DNA of 26,239 bases from Xylophilus ampelinus (GCF_901875635.1 NZ_CABFMN010000132.1:1-26239); one strand, 5' to 3'. Shown: positions 6,007-14,444, numbered from the stretch's first letter. The notes: generated by a model not told the origin, from the sequence alone. Program-made: numbers and translations.

Positions 6007-8241
6007 TCAGAGCCCGCCGAGCGCTGCCTTCACGTCGCCGGGCGACAGCAGCTCGCTCAGCACCACTGGCGGCTTGCCGGGCGCCACCAGCACGTACAGC
6101 GGCACGCCGCTGCGGCCCAGCGCGCCGAGCGCGGCGGTGATGGCCGGGTCGCGCCGCGTCCAGTCGGCGCGCAGCAGCGCGACGCCGCGGCGGTCGAAGT
6201 CGGCCAGCACGGCGCTGTCGGTGAGCGTGGTGCGCTTGTTGACCTGGCAGGTCACGCACCAGGCGGCGGTGAAGTCGATGAACACCGGCCGGCCCTCGCC
6301 GTGCAGCTGCGCCACGCGTTCGGTCGACCAGGGCTGCCAGCGCTCGCCGGCCTGCACCGCCACCGGCGACGTCGTGGGCATCTGCACCACGTTCGGCCCG
6401 AGGATGGCGATCAGCGCGGCAAAGCCGGCCAAGGACAGCGCTGCCAGCACGACGCGTGTGCGCCCGCGCAGCGTGAAGGCCCACACGACGGCTGCGCCCG
6501 CCACCAGCAGGCCCAGCAGCGCGGCCGCGCCGTCGATGCCGCTCTGCTGCCCCAGCACCCACACCAGCCAGGCCACGACGGCAAACATCGGGAAAGCCAT
6601 GACCCGGCGCAGCGTGTCCATCCACGGTCCGGGTTTCGGCAGCAGGCGCGCCACGGCGGGCACGAAGCCGGCCACCAGGTAGGGCAGCGCCAGCCCGAAA
6701 CCCAGCGCCGCGAAGAGCAGCAGGGCCTGCGCGGCGGGCAGGCCGATCGCCAGGCCCATCGAGGCGCCCATGAAAGGCGCGGTGCAGGGCGACGCGACGA
6801 CCACCGCCAGCACGCCCGAGAGGAAGTCGTTGGCGATCGGGTGCTTCACCTGCGCCGAACACACCGAGGTCGGCGCGAGCATGCGGACCTCGAACATGCC
6901 CGCAAGGTTCAGCCCGATGGCGGTGAACAGCGCCGCCAGCACCGCCACCACGACCGGCGACTGCAGCTGAAAGCCCCAGCCCAGCTGGGCGCCCATCGCC
7001 CGCAGCGCCAGCATGGCGCCGCCGAGCGCGAGGAAGGAGGCCAGCACGCCGGCCGTGTACGCCAGCGCCGCGCTGCGGTGGCCCTGGCAGTCGTCGCCCT
7101 GGCGCGCGAAACCCAGCACCTTGATCGCCAGCACCGGGAACACGCAGGGCATGAGGTTGAGCAGCAGGCCGCCCACCAGCGCACCCAGCAGGGCGGCCCA
7201 GAAGGTGGCGCTCGTCACCTGCGCCGGTGCCGCGGCCGCGGCGGCGTTGCTGTCCAGCGCGGCCTGCAGTTCGGGCGACACGGTCGCGCGCGGGGCCGTA
7301 TTCGGCCAGGTGCCCGAGACCGGCGCCTCGGCACGCCAGCCCACCGAACGGCCTTCGGCTTCGGCCGCGCGGCGGTCGTCGCCGTCCAGCGCCAGCACGA
7401 TCGGCATCGCTGTCGGGCTTGCGGCACGCTGCTCGGCCAGCGGCAGCGTGGCGGTCCACACGCCGTCGGCCCAGCGCTGCGTCCAGTCCTGGCCCGACAC
7501 GGCGCCGTTGCGGATCACCTCGCCGGTCTCGGGGAAGAAGGCCAGCGTCTTGCCGACCGCGGCCGCGGGCAGGCCGGTCACGCGCACCTGCAACTGCTGG
7601 CCTTCGACCGTGACCGAGGCCGTGCCGTCGGGGCCCAGCGCCGCAGGACGGGCGGCGAGGGCGCGGTCGAACTCGCCGGCATGCATCGCCGTGGAGCCCT
7701 GCGCCGGCAGCTGCAGCGTGAACTCGCCCTCTTCGGGGATGCACTCCTTGCGGCAGACCAGCCAGGACGCCGACAGTTTGACCGGCACGGTGGCGGCGCC
7801 AGCCAGCGGCACCGGCGGCTTGAAGTTCTCGGCCACCTGCACCGGCACGGGCAGCAGCACCGTGTTCTCGTAGCCGTAGTTGGCCAGGTTGCCGATCGGG
7901 ATCTTGTGCGGCGTCGGCCAGTCGATGTCGCCGGCCACCAGGCCGGCCGGCAGCGTCCAGCGCAGTTCGGTCGGCAGGCCGGAGTCGCCGGCGTTCTTCC
8001 AGTAGGTGTGCCACTCGGGCTGGTGGGCGATCTGCAGGCCCAGCCACACGGTGGCGCCGGGCGTCAGGCCCTGCGGCGCCTGGGCCAGCAGTTCGGCCCG
8101 CACGTGCGGGGTCGTGACGGCCGCGCTGCCCGCCGCGTTTTGTGAGCCCAATTGGGCTGCAGCCGGCATGGATGCTGCGGCGGCAGCTATCAAAAAAGGA
8201 GCGGCCAGCCAGGCGGTCAGGGACGAGGAGCGGGGGCGCAT
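6007..8241 (-). CDS. dsbD: Protein-disulfide reductase DsbD, ScsB-type
   Basis: 744 residues starting at ATG 8241. It carries electrons from cytoplasmic thioredoxin across the inner membrane to periplasmic thiol proteins. Order of domains: signal peptide (1-30); a periplasmic alpha domain of ScsB style (EWHTYWKNAGDSGLP at 76-90, cysteines C163 and C167 in LVCRKEC); a central eight-helix beta domain with the redox cysteines C366 (LMPCVFPVL) and C486 (ASPCTAPFMG); and a C-terminal thioredoxin-like gamma domain with WCVTC (C662, C665) and cis-proline GVPLY. All expected cysteines are present. The signal-peptide DNA appears to incorporate a copy of the dispersed repeat found at 12108 and 22454. 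Its likely partner is the exported redoxin downstream on the same strand. Confidence 0.95.
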   Translation of the reverse strand: MRPRSSSLTAWLAAPFLIAAAAASMPAAAQLGSQNAAGSAAVTTPHVRAELLAQAPQGLTPGATVWLGLQIAHQPEWHTYWKNAGDSGLPTELRWTLPAGLVAGDIDWPTPHKIPIGNLANYGYENTVLLPVPVQVAENFKPPVPLAGAATVPVKLSASWLVCRKECIPEEGEFTLQLPAQGSTAMHAGEFDRALAARPAALGPDGTASVTVEGQQLQVRVTGLPAAAVGKTLAFFPETGEVIRNGAVSGQDWTQRWADGVWTATLPLAEQRAASPTAMPIVLALDGDDRRAAEAEGRSVGWRAEAPVSGTWPNTAPRATVSPELQAALDSNAAAAAAPAQVTSATFWAALLGALVGGLLLNLMPCVFPVLAIKVLGFARQGDDCQGHRSAALAYTAGVLASFLALGGAMLALRAMGAQLGWGFQLQSPVVVAVLAALFTAIGLNLAGMFEVRMLAPTSVCSAQVKHPIANDFLSGVLAVVVASPCTAPFMGASMGLAIGLPAAQALLLFAALGFGLALPYLVAGFVPAVARLLPKPGPWMDTLRRVMAFPMFAVVAWLVWVLGQQSGIDGAAALLGLLVAGAAVVWAFTLRGRTRVVLAALSLAGFAALIAILGPNVVQMPTTSPVAVQAGERWQPWSTERVAQLHGEGRPVFIDFTAAWCVTCQVNKRTTLTDSAVLADFDRRGVALLRADWTRRDPAITAALGALGRSGVPLYVLVAPGKPPVVLSELLSPGDVKAALGGL
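8155..8198 (-). repeat. Degenerate dispersed repeat inside the dsbD signal-peptide region
   Basis: On the minus strand this reads CTTTTTTGATAGCTGCC, then GGCTGCAGCC at the other end. The intact copy at 12108 reads TTTTTGATAGCTGCT ... GCGCTGCAGCC, with the same boundary motifs but a different middle. Here the segment encodes part of the hydrophobic core and end of the DsbD signal peptide (FLIAAAAASMPAAA). The match covers both ends of the element, which argues against chance, but the GC-rich centre is not conserved. Confidence 0.5.
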
Positions 8242-8310
8242 GCGGCGGGTCGGAGCAGGGGCGGGGCGCAAAGTTCCGATGGCGGGCAGGCTGCTTTCGG
8301 CCTGACGGGG

Positions 8311-8387
8311 CCGCTCGCGCATTCCGGCCGGTCGGGCCGAGCCTGTCGAAGCCGGGGAGCGCGCTTCGACAGGCTCAGCGTGAGCGG
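8311..8387. repeat. REP-like palindromic element
   Basis: GAGCCTGTCGAAGC (8339-8352) and GCTTCGACAGGCTC (8363-8376) form a perfect 14-bp stem with a 10-base loop. Outer arms CCGCTCGCGC (8311-8320) and GCGTGAGCGG (8378-8387) pair with one G-T. The motif TTCGACAGGCTCAGCGTGAGCGG is a familiar intergenic repeat of beta- and gammaproteobacteria. It sits between the alaX stop and the dsbD start, so it may act as an mRNA 3'-end stabiliser or terminator for alaX. Confidence 0.75.
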
Positions 8388-8405
8388 TCGGGGGCGGCAA
8401 GCGTG

Positions 8406-9152
8406 TCACCCGCCCCACCCCAGCACCACCCTGCGGGTGGTCGCGCTTTTCTTCTCGATCTTGGTCACCATCACGGCGCCGATCTCCTGCGTGTTGGCCA
8501 CGTGCGTGCCGCCGCAGGGCTGCAGGTCGATGGGCGTCTCGCCGCCGCCGATGCAGATGGTGCGCACGGTGCCGCTGCCGCGGGGTGGCTGCACGCTCAT
8601 GCTCTTGACCAGCGCCGGGTTGGCGTCGAGTTCGGCATCCGTGATGGCGCCCACGGTCAGCGTGTGCGCCTCGCCGACCAGGCGTGCCAGGCCCTGCGTC
8701 AGCACGTCCTTGTCCAGCGGGTCGGTCATGTGGAAATCGAGCCGCGCGTAGTCGGGCGTGATCGAGCAGCCGTTCACAGGCTGCGCGACCAGGTGGCACA
8801 GCAGGTGGGTGGCGGTGTGGAAGCGCATCAGCCGGTGGCGGCGCTCCCAGTCGATGCGGGCGGTGACCGTGTCGCCGGCGGTCAGGCGCGCCAGCAGCGC
8901 CTCCTGCCCCGGCGCCGGCACATGGACGATCTCGGCGGTAGGACGGCCCTCGGCGTCCTTGCCCTTGCGGGTATCGGCGATCGCGAGTTCGGTGCCGTCG
9001 GCCAACCGCAGCACGCCCGCGTCGCCCGCCTGTCCGCCACCGAGCGGGTAGAAGACCGTGCGGTCCAGCACCACGCCCTCGGCGTCGGCGCGCAGCACGC
9101 GCGCTTCGCAATCGCGCAGGTAGGCATCGGTGCGGAAGAGGTCGAGCGTCAT
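8406..9152 (-). CDS. alaX: Alanyl-tRNA editing protein (AlaX family)
   Basis: 248 residues from ATG 9152 (MTLDLFRTDAYLRDC). This is a free-standing editing domain related to the AlaRS second-additional domain, which deacylates mischarged Ser-tRNA(Ala) or Gly-tRNA(Ala). The zinc ligands are all visible: H112 and H116 in RFHTATHLL, and C213 and H217 in QPCGGTHVANT. The N-terminal TVFYPLGGGQAGD motif is also typical, as is IGGGETPIDLQPCGG. The length fits the longer AlaX form with an N-terminal glycine-rich-motif domain. No strong Shine-Dalgarno is seen. It is divergent from the dehydrogenase gene at 9293 across 140 bp. Confidence 0.93.
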   Translation of the reverse strand: MTLDLFRTDAYLRDCEARVLRADAEGVVLDRTVFYPLGGGQAGDAGVLRLADGTELAIADTRKGKDAEGRPTAEIVHVPAPGQEALLARLTAGDTVTARIDWERRHRLMRFHTATHLLCHLVAQPVNGCSITPDYARLDFHMTDPLDKDVLTQGLARLVGEAHTLTVGAITDAELDANPALVKSMSVQPPRGSGTVRTICIGGGETPIDLQPCGGTHVANTQEIGAVMVTKIEKKSATTRRVVLGWGG

Positions 9153-9292
9153 CGGGGCTGAAGAGAGGAAGCCAGCCGGCATGGTAGTCGCGCACGGCCG
9201 GACGGGCCGGAGGACGACAGGACAACCCGCCGCGTCGCAGGATGATGGTGCGCTTGATCGCACTTCCCCGCGAACTCCCCCGGAGACCCCCG

Positions 9293-10639
9293 ATGCCTCT
9301 TGCCGCTGCCCGCCCCCGATCCTGGCTGCCCGCCCTCGCGCTCGGCGCGGGCCTCGTCCTCGCCGGCTGCGGCGAGACCGCGCGGCTGCCGTTCGAGGCC
9401 GGCACCGGTCCCCATCCGCAGCTGCCGCCCCCCAACAAGACGCTGATCCCCACCGTCCACATCGCCAAGGCGGTGGGCTGGACCGACACCGCCGGCCCCA
9501 CGGCGCCCCCGGGCTTCAAGGTCACGGCCCTGGCCCGCGGGCTGGACCACCCGCGCTGGGTCTACACCCTGCCCAACGGCGACGTGCTGGTGGCCGAGAG
9601 CAACAAGCCCGCCGCCCAGGCCGAGACCCCGCCGGGCCTGTGGGACCGCATCCGCCGCAAGGCCATGAACGCGGTGATGAAGCGCGCCGGCGCCGGCGTG
9701 CCCAGCGCCGACCGCATCACCCTGCTGCGCGACACCAACGGCGACGGCGTGGCCGACGTGCGCACCGTGTTCGCCAGTGGCCTGACCTCGCCCTACGGCA
9801 TGGCGCTGGTGGGCAACGAGCTCTTCGTCGCCAACGCCGATGCGCTGGTCAAGCTGCCCTACACCGAGGGCCAGACCCAGGCCGGTGGCGCGCCGGCCAA
9901 GGTGACCGACCTGCCCGCCGGCATCAATCACCACTGGACCAAGAACGTCATCGCCAACGCCGATGGCAGCAAGCTGTACGTCACGGTGGGATCGAACAGC
10001 AACGTGGGCGAGAACGGCCTGGCCGCCGAAGAGGGCCGCGCGGCCCTCTGGGAGGTCGACCCGAAGACCGGCGCCAAGCGCCTTTTCGCCAGCGGCCTGC
10101 GCAACCCCAACGGCCTGGGCTGGGAGCCCGACACCCAGGTGCTGTGGACCGTGGTGAACGAGCGCGACGAGATCGGCAGCGACCTGGTGCCCGACTACCT
10201 CACCTCGGTCAAGGACGGCGCCTTCTACGGCTGGCCGTGGAGCTACTGGGGCGGCGTGGTCGACGTGCGCGTGCAGCCGCAGCGTCCGGACCTGGTCGCC
10301 AAGGCCATCGCGCCCGACTACGCGCTGGGCACGCACGTCGCGCCGCTGGGCCTGGCGTTCTCGAACGCGCGCGGCATGCCGCCGGAATTCGCCAACGGTG
10401 CCTTCGTCGGCGAGCACGGGTCGTGGAACCGCAAGCCGGCCTCGGGCTACAAGGTGGTGTTCGTGCCCTTCATCGGCGGCCGGCCCAGCGGCGCGCCGGT
10501 GGATTTCCTCACCGGCTTCCTGAACGCCGACGGGCAGGCGCAGGGGCGGCCGGTGGGCGTCGCGCTGGACAAGGCGGGCGCGCTGCTGGTGGCGGACGAC
10601 GTGGGCAACACGGTCTGGCGGGTGGCGCGGGCGCGCTGA
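9293..10639 (+). CDS. PQQ-dependent sugar (sorbosone-type) dehydrogenase, lipoprotein
   Basis: 448 residues. ATG 9293 is chosen because it follows CGGAGA and opens a good signal peptide; it ends in the lipobox LVLAGC (C26), so the enzyme should be lipid-anchored in the periplasm. The rest reads as a six-bladed beta-propeller of the soluble glucose/L-sorbosone dehydrogenase family: [76 protein letters not shown] and [15 protein letters not shown] are typical blade motifs. Members oxidise sugars or related polyols using PQQ, passing electrons to the respiratory chain; the substrate here is unknown. No PQQ synthesis genes are in the window. It is a single-gene unit, with a GC-rich hairpin at 10679-10697. 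Confidence 0.9.
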   Translation: MPLAAARPRSWLPALALGAGLVLAGCGETARLPFEAGTGPHPQLPPPNKTLIPTVHIAKAVGWTDTAGPTAPPGFKVTALARGLDHPRWVYTLPNGDVLVAESNKPAAQAETPPGLWDRIRRKAMNAVMKRAGAGVPSADRITLLRDTNGDGVADVRTVFASGLTSPYGMALVGNELFVANADALVKLPYTEGQTQAGGAPAKVTDLPAGINHHWTKNVIANADGSKLYVTVGSNSNVGENGLAAEEGRAALWEVDPKTGAKRLFASGLRNPNGLGWEPDTQVLWTVVNERDEIGSDLVPDYLTSVKDGAFYGWPWSYWGGVVDVRVQPQRPDLVAKAIAPDYALGTHVAPLGLAFSNARGMPPEFANGAFVGEHGSWNRKPASGYKVVFVPFIGGRPSGAPVDFLTGFLNADGQAQGRPVGVALDKAGALLVADDVGNTVWRVARAR

Positions 10640-10678
10640 GCGGCGCCGGCCGGACGCCGTGGGACTGGCGGGATGGTT

Positions 10679-10697
10679 GCGCCTGCGGCGCAGGCGC
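10679..10697 (+). terminator. Hairpin downstream of the PQQ dehydrogenase
   Basis: GCGCCTGC (10679-10686) and GCAGGCGC (10690-10697) form a perfect 8-bp stem with a 3-base loop, 40 bases past the stop. It lacks a T-run, so it is at best a weak intrinsic terminator. The rest of the 10640-10851 gap holds an AT-richer segment around 10783-10800, probably the promoter of the next gene. Confidence 0.4.
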
Positions 10698-10851
10698 CCC
10701 AGGGTCATCGCCCTCTGCGACCGTGAAGGATTGCCGCTATTGCAGTGCGCAGCACCCAGCGCTCCGGCGTGCCGAACTGCAAGACAAATGTAAACTTTGG
10801 CGCTACAGGGTGATGGACGGATCTTTTCGTACGCGCCCAGGGAGTTTTCGA

Positions 10852-11169
10852 ATGTTTGCCTCTTTCTGGAGCGTCCTTGCCATCGGCGCTGCCGTCATGG
10901 CGCTGGTCGGCGCCGTCTACCTTCACTACCGCGAACGCCTGCAGGACGCCGGCCGTACGAAAACCGTGGCCTTGGTCAGGCGCCGCCGCGAGCTCACCGA
11001 GCGGCTGCAGGAGCTGGCCGGCGACAACGGCAGCGAACTCGCCCGCCTCGAAGCACGACGCCAGCGCGACGCCAGCAGCAGCATTCCCGTGCTCGAAGCC
11101 GCGATCGCGCGTGCCGAGCGCCAACTGGCCCGCGAGCGCGAGTCCGCTGCAGCCCAGACGCAGTCCTGA
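10852..11169 (+). CDS. Small membrane-anchored coiled-coil protein, unknown function
   Basis: 105 residues from ATG 10852, preceded by AGGGAG seven bases upstream. Residues 1-25 (FASFWSVLAIGAAVMALVGAVYL) form one hydrophobic helix, followed by HYRERLQDAGR and a highly charged Arg/Glu/Leu-rich helix to residue 100, consistent with a cytoplasmic coiled coil on a single N-terminal anchor. No cysteines or enzymatic motifs are present. It is followed by a strong terminator and preceded by a promoter-like gap, so it is probably a monocistronic gene. I do not recognise a named family. Confidence 0.75.
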   Translation: MFASFWSVLAIGAAVMALVGAVYLHYRERLQDAGRTKTVALVRRRRELTERLQELAGDNGSELARLEARRQRDASSSIPVLEAAIARAERQLARERESAAAQTQS

Positions 11170-11185
11170 TCGACGGTCTCCCGCG

Positions 11186-11220
11186 AGCCCCCGTACTGGC
11201 GACGGTGCGGGGGCTTTCTT
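11186..11220 (+). terminator. Intrinsic terminator after the coiled-coil protein gene
   Basis: AGCCCCCG (11186-11193) pairs perfectly with CGGGGGCT (11208-11215), extended by A-T and C-G pairs inside, and is followed by TTTCTT. This is the clearest rho-independent terminator in the window, 16 bases after the stop at 11169. Confidence 0.85.
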
Positions 11221-11266
11221 CATGAGCGCGGCCTTCGTGTCCGGCACGGCGGCCTAAGATCGCGCC

Positions 11267-12097
11267 ATGGCCGCTGCCGCTCATTCCACTCCCGTCCGCC
11301 GCTTCTGGGCCGAGCTCGGCACGCGCGATTTCGCCGCGCTCGATGCGGCGGCCACCGTGGCAGTGCTGCCGCTGGGTGCGACGGAGCAGCACGGCCCGCA
11401 CTTGCCCTTGGGCGTCGACACCCTGCTGGCCGACGGCATCGTGCGCGCCACGCTGCCGCGGCTGCCGGCCGAACTGCCGGTCCTCTTCCTGCCCACGCAG
11501 CCGGTGGGGCTGAGTCCGGAGCACGCCCGCTTTGCCGGCACGTTGACGCTCTCGTCCGAGACGGTGATGCGGCTGTGGAAGGAGATCGGCGCCGGCGTCG
11601 CGCGCGCCGGCCTGCGCAAGCTGGTGCTGTTCAACGCCCATGGCGGGCATGTCGGCGCCATGGACATCGTGGCGCGCGAACTGCGCGAATCGCACGACCT
11701 GCTGGTCTACAGCGTGAGCTGGTTCCACCTGCCTCTGGTCGACGCCGGTGGGCAGCCGCTGGCGACGGAGCGCTTCGACGTGCACGCCGGCGAGTCCGAG
11801 ACGGCGCTCATGCTGGCCCTGGCGCCGGAACTGGTACGCGGCGATGCCGCGGAGGACTTCCGGCCGAGCTCGGAGCAGCGTGCACGCGAGTACCCCATCC
11901 TCGGCAATGGCCGCAGCGCCAAGCTGGGTTGGGCGATGCAGGACTACCACCCGGCCGGCGCCGCCGGCAATGCCGCCGCCGCCACGGCCGCGCAGGGCCA
12001 GGTGTGGCTCGATGCCGCAGCGCGCGCCTTCGCGGCGCTGCTGGCCGAGGTCTCGCGCCTGCCGCTGTCGACACTGGCGGACGATCCACCGCGCTGA
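11267..12097 (+). CDS. Creatininase-family amidohydrolase
   Basis: 276 residues, close to the family's usual 250-270. The metal-site motifs are intact: E40, H42 and D51 in LGATEQHGPHLPLGVD, the FNAHGGHVG loop (H125), and DVHAGESETA (H173, E176). The family covers creatininase, formamidopyrimidine hydrolases (ArfB) and mycofactocin peptidase MftE, all cleaving amide bonds with two metal ions. No neighbouring gene points to a specific substrate, so only the family is called. It converges on the PEBP gene; a dispersed palindromic repeat (12108-12166) fills the gap between them and may end transcription from both sides. Confidence 0.88.
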   Translation: MAAAAHSTPVRRFWAELGTRDFAALDAAATVAVLPLGATEQHGPHLPLGVDTLLADGIVRATLPRLPAELPVLFLPTQPVGLSPEHARFAGTLTLSSETVMRLWKEIGAGVARAGLRKLVLFNAHGGHVGAMDIVARELRESHDLLVYSVSWFHLPLVDAGGQPLATERFDVHAGESETALMLALAPELVRGDAAEDFRPSSEQRAREYPILGNGRSAKLGWAMQDYHPAGAAGNAAAATAAQGQVWLDAAARAFAALLAEVSRLPLSTLADDPPR

Positions 12098-12107
12098 GTT
12101 CGCTTCT

Positions 12108-12166
12108 TTGCTATGTTTTTGATAGCTGCTCGCGCCCGATGGGCGGGCGCTGCAGCCACTTTCTCT
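12108..12166 (+). repeat. Dispersed palindromic repeat, copy 1 (Comamonadaceae-type)
   Basis: The core TTGCTATGTTTTTGATAGCT is followed by GCTCGCGCCCGATGGGCGGGCGC and TGCAGCC. It is almost the same as the copy at 22454, including the CTATG...CATAG-like arms and the central GCGCCCG/CGGGCGC stem. It lies between two convergent genes. I recognise this as a common intergenic repeat of Comamonadaceae; its function is not established to my knowledge. Confidence 0.8.
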
Positions 12167-12177
12167 TCGAAAACGCC

Positions 12178-12801
12178 CTATCCGGCCACCACCGGCGATC
12201 CGCCCGTGAGCGGAATCTTTCCGTCGGGCCGCTCGTAGGTGCCGATCAGCAGGCCACTGGCCAGCGCCCGCTCGCGCACGGCGTCCAGCACTTCGTCGCG
12301 GCCGGGGGTGTCGGAAAACGACGGCCCCTCTGCCAGCGCGTAGAGCTGGAACGCATAGCGATGCACGCCATGGCCCGGCGGCGGGTCCGGCGGCAGCCAA
12401 GCGGTCTGCAGGTAGGAGTTGCGGCCCACGTGCATCGCGTCGGGACCCCCGTCGCCGTCTTCCGCCAACGCGCCCTCGGCCAAGGCACCGTCGCCGGGCG
12501 GCAGGTCGACGGCGATCGCGTGCACCAGCGGGCTGGGCGTCGGCGAGTCGGCGTCTTCCACGATCAGCACCAGCGAGCGCGCCTGCGCCGGCACGCCGGT
12601 CCACGACAGCGGCGGCGACAGCCCGTCGCCATCGGCCGTGTAGCGCGCCGGGATCGGCGCGTGGTCGGCGAAGGCCAGGCTGGCCAACTGCAGCGTGCCA
12701 TGGCCGGCGCGCAGGCCCAGCGTGTTGAAGGCAATCTCGTCCAGCCCGGCGCGCACGCCGGACAGCACATGGCCCACCACCTCGGGGAGTTTTTCGAGCA
12801 T
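12178..12801 (-). CDS. YbhB/YbcL-type PEBP (Raf kinase inhibitor-like) protein
   Basis: 207 residues from the ATG at 12801 (MLEKLPEVVGHVLSG). The phosphatidylethanolamine-binding-protein fold is recognised by PARYTADGDGLSPPLSWTGVP, LVLIVEDADSPTPSPLVHAI and the ligand-pocket segment PPPGHGVHRYAFQLYAL, with LIGTYER near the C-terminus. No signal peptide is seen, so it is predicted cytoplasmic. Bacterial members bind small anionic or lipid ligands, but their roles are poorly defined. The gene is divergent from the KaiC-like ATPase gene over 110 bp, which need not imply a functional link. Confidence 0.88.
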   Translation of the reverse strand: MLEKLPEVVGHVLSGVRAGLDEIAFNTLGLRAGHGTLQLASLAFADHAPIPARYTADGDGLSPPLSWTGVPAQARSLVLIVEDADSPTPSPLVHAIAVDLPPGDGALAEGALAEDGDGGPDAMHVGRNSYLQTAWLPPDPPPGHGVHRYAFQLYALAEGPSFSDTPGRDEVLDAVRERALASGLLIGTYERPDGKIPLTGGSPVVAG

Positions 12802-12911
12802 GGACAGGACATTAGCCGCTCGCCGCCCACGCGTTTGTAGGACGTTCGGCGACACGCCGTGCCGCGCGCGACCTCCAGAATTCCCGACCTCAGAAGATGT
12901 CAGGAGAAGCC

Positions 12912-14444
12912 ATGCCCCCCTCTTCCGCGCCGCGACGGCCCCAGTCGCGTGCGACCACCGGCATCGCCGGGCTCGACAACGTGTTGGGGGGCGGTTTGCC
13001 GCGCGGGCACCTGTATCTCATCGAGGGGTCGCCCGGCGCCGGCAAGACGACGCTGGGCATGCAGTTTCTGCTCGAGGGGCGCTCCAGGGGCGAGGCGGGT
13101 CTGTACATCACGCTCTCCGAGACGCGCAAGGAACTCGCGATGGTGGCCGATTCGCATGGCTGGACGCTGGACGGCCTGGAGATCTTCGAGCTCGTCAGCG
13201 AGGAAGGCCTGTCGCCCGATGCCGAGCAGTCGATCCTCTATCCCTCCGAAGTCGAACTCGGAGAAACCACGCGCGCCGTCATGGAGACGGTGCAGCGCCA
13301 GAAGCCCGACCGCGTGGTCTTCGACAGCCTGTCGGAGATGCGGCTGCTGGCGCAGGACCCGCTGCGTTACCGGCGCCAGATCCTCGCACTCAAGCACTTC
13401 TTCGCCACGCAGGGCTGCACCGTGTTGATGCTCGACGACATGAGCGGTGGCCAGGGCGAGGGTGATCTGCAGCTGCACAGCATTGCGCACGGCGTCATTG
13501 CTTTGGACCAGTCCATGGCCGACTATGGCCCGGTGCGGCGGCACCTGCGTGTGGTCAAGATGCGCGGTGTGCGCTACCGCGGCGGCGAGCATGACCTCAG
13601 CCTGGACACCGGCGGCCTGGATGTGTATCCGCGCCTGATCGCGGCAGAGCATCGCACCGATTTCGAGTCCTACGTCGTCTCGACCGGCACGCCGGAGCTG
13701 GATGCGCTGCTCGGCGGCGGTCTCTCCCGCGGCAGCAACACGCTGTTCATCGGCCCTTCGGGCGTGGGCAAGACGACCACCGCCGCCTCCGCCGTCACGG
13801 CGGCGCTGCGTCGTGGCGAGCGCGTCGTGTACTACATCTTCGACGAGGGGCTGGGCACGTTGCTGCTGCGCTGCCGTGCGCTCAACCTGCCGCTGGAGCG
13901 TTACGTCACATCGGGCCAGCTGGAGCTGCTGCCCCTGGACCCGGGCGAGATGTCGCCCGGGCAGTTCTCGAACATGGTGCGCGACGCGGTCGAGGATGCC
14001 GGCGTCGGCATGGTGGTCATCGACAGCCTCAATGCCTACATGCAGGCCATGCCGGGCGCCAAGTTCCTGCTGCTGCAGATGCACGAGTTGCTGAGCTACC
14101 TCAACCAGAAGGGCGTCGTGACGGTGCTCATCATGGGCCAGCACGGGCTCATCGGCGAGGGCCGCAGCGATCTGGACCTGAGCTACCTCTCGGACGCCAT
14201 CGTGCTGTTCCGCTTTTTCGAGGCGCGCGGGCAACTGCTCAAGGCGGTGTCGGTGGTCAAGAGCCGCACCAGCCGCCATGAGCTCACCATCCGCGAGTTC
14301 CGGCTGACCGAGGAGCACGGGGTCGAGGTCGGCGCCGCGTTGACCGACTTCCGCGGCGTGCTCAGCGGCGTGCCTTCGTACGATGGCAAGGTCGAGCTGA
14401 TGGGCGAGGCCGACAGTCGCCAGGCCGGCGGCGCGAAAGCCTGA
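12912..14444 (+). CDS. KaiC-like double RecA-domain ATPase
   Basis: 510 residues. ATG 12912 is preferred to the in-frame ATG at 12897 because AGGAG (12902-12906) sits five bases upstream. Two KaiC/RecA domains follow one another: the first with Walker A GSPGAGKTT (39-47), TLSETRKEL (E70) and a VVFDSL Walker B; the second with GPSGVGKTT (281-289), IFDEG (E312) and MVVIDSL. This is the architecture of cyanobacterial KaiC. The segment matching the KaiC autophosphorylation pair Ser431/Thr432 reads LSYLSDA (S424, Y425), so Thr is replaced by Tyr; this alignment is by eye. No kaiA or kaiB is present. Three bases separate it from the histidine kinase gene, indicating an operon. It probably acts as an ATP-dependent signalling switch rather than a clock. 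Confidence 0.92.
   Translation: MPPSSAPRRPQSRATTGIAGLDNVLGGGLPRGHLYLIEGSPGAGKTTLGMQFLLEGRSRGEAGLYITLSETRKELAMVADSHGWTLDGLEIFELVSEEGLSPDAEQSILYPSEVELGETTRAVMETVQRQKPDRVVFDSLSEMRLLAQDPLRYRRQILALKHFFATQGCTVLMLDDMSGGQGEGDLQLHSIAHGVIALDQSMADYGPVRRHLRVVKMRGVRYRGGEHDLSLDTGGLDVYPRLIAAEHRTDFESYVVSTGTPELDALLGGGLSRGSNTLFIGPSGVGKTTTAASAVTAALRRGERVVYYIFDEGLGTLLLRCRALNLPLERYVTSGQLELLPLDPGEMSPGQFSNMVRDAVEDAGVGMVVIDSLNAYMQAMPGAKFLLLQMHELLSYLNQKGVVTVLIMGQHGLIGEGRSDLDLSYLSDAIVLFRFFEARGQLLKAVSVVKSRTSRHELTIREFRLTEEHGVEVGAALTDFRGVLSGVPSYDGKVELMGEADSRQAGGAKA

Noticed and set aside
6301..8145. 614-codon plus-strand frame
   Set aside because: It lies antisense to dsbD, which has all its domain motifs and cysteines; the plus frame is Arg/His/Gly-rich without motifs.
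9149..10708. 519-codon minus-strand frame
   Set aside because: It is antisense to the PQQ-type dehydrogenase, which has a lipobox and propeller motifs.
12912..14444. Calling this gene a true circadian kaiC
   Set aside because: There is no kaiA or kaiB here and the phospho-site pair is changed, so only 'KaiC-like' is supportable.
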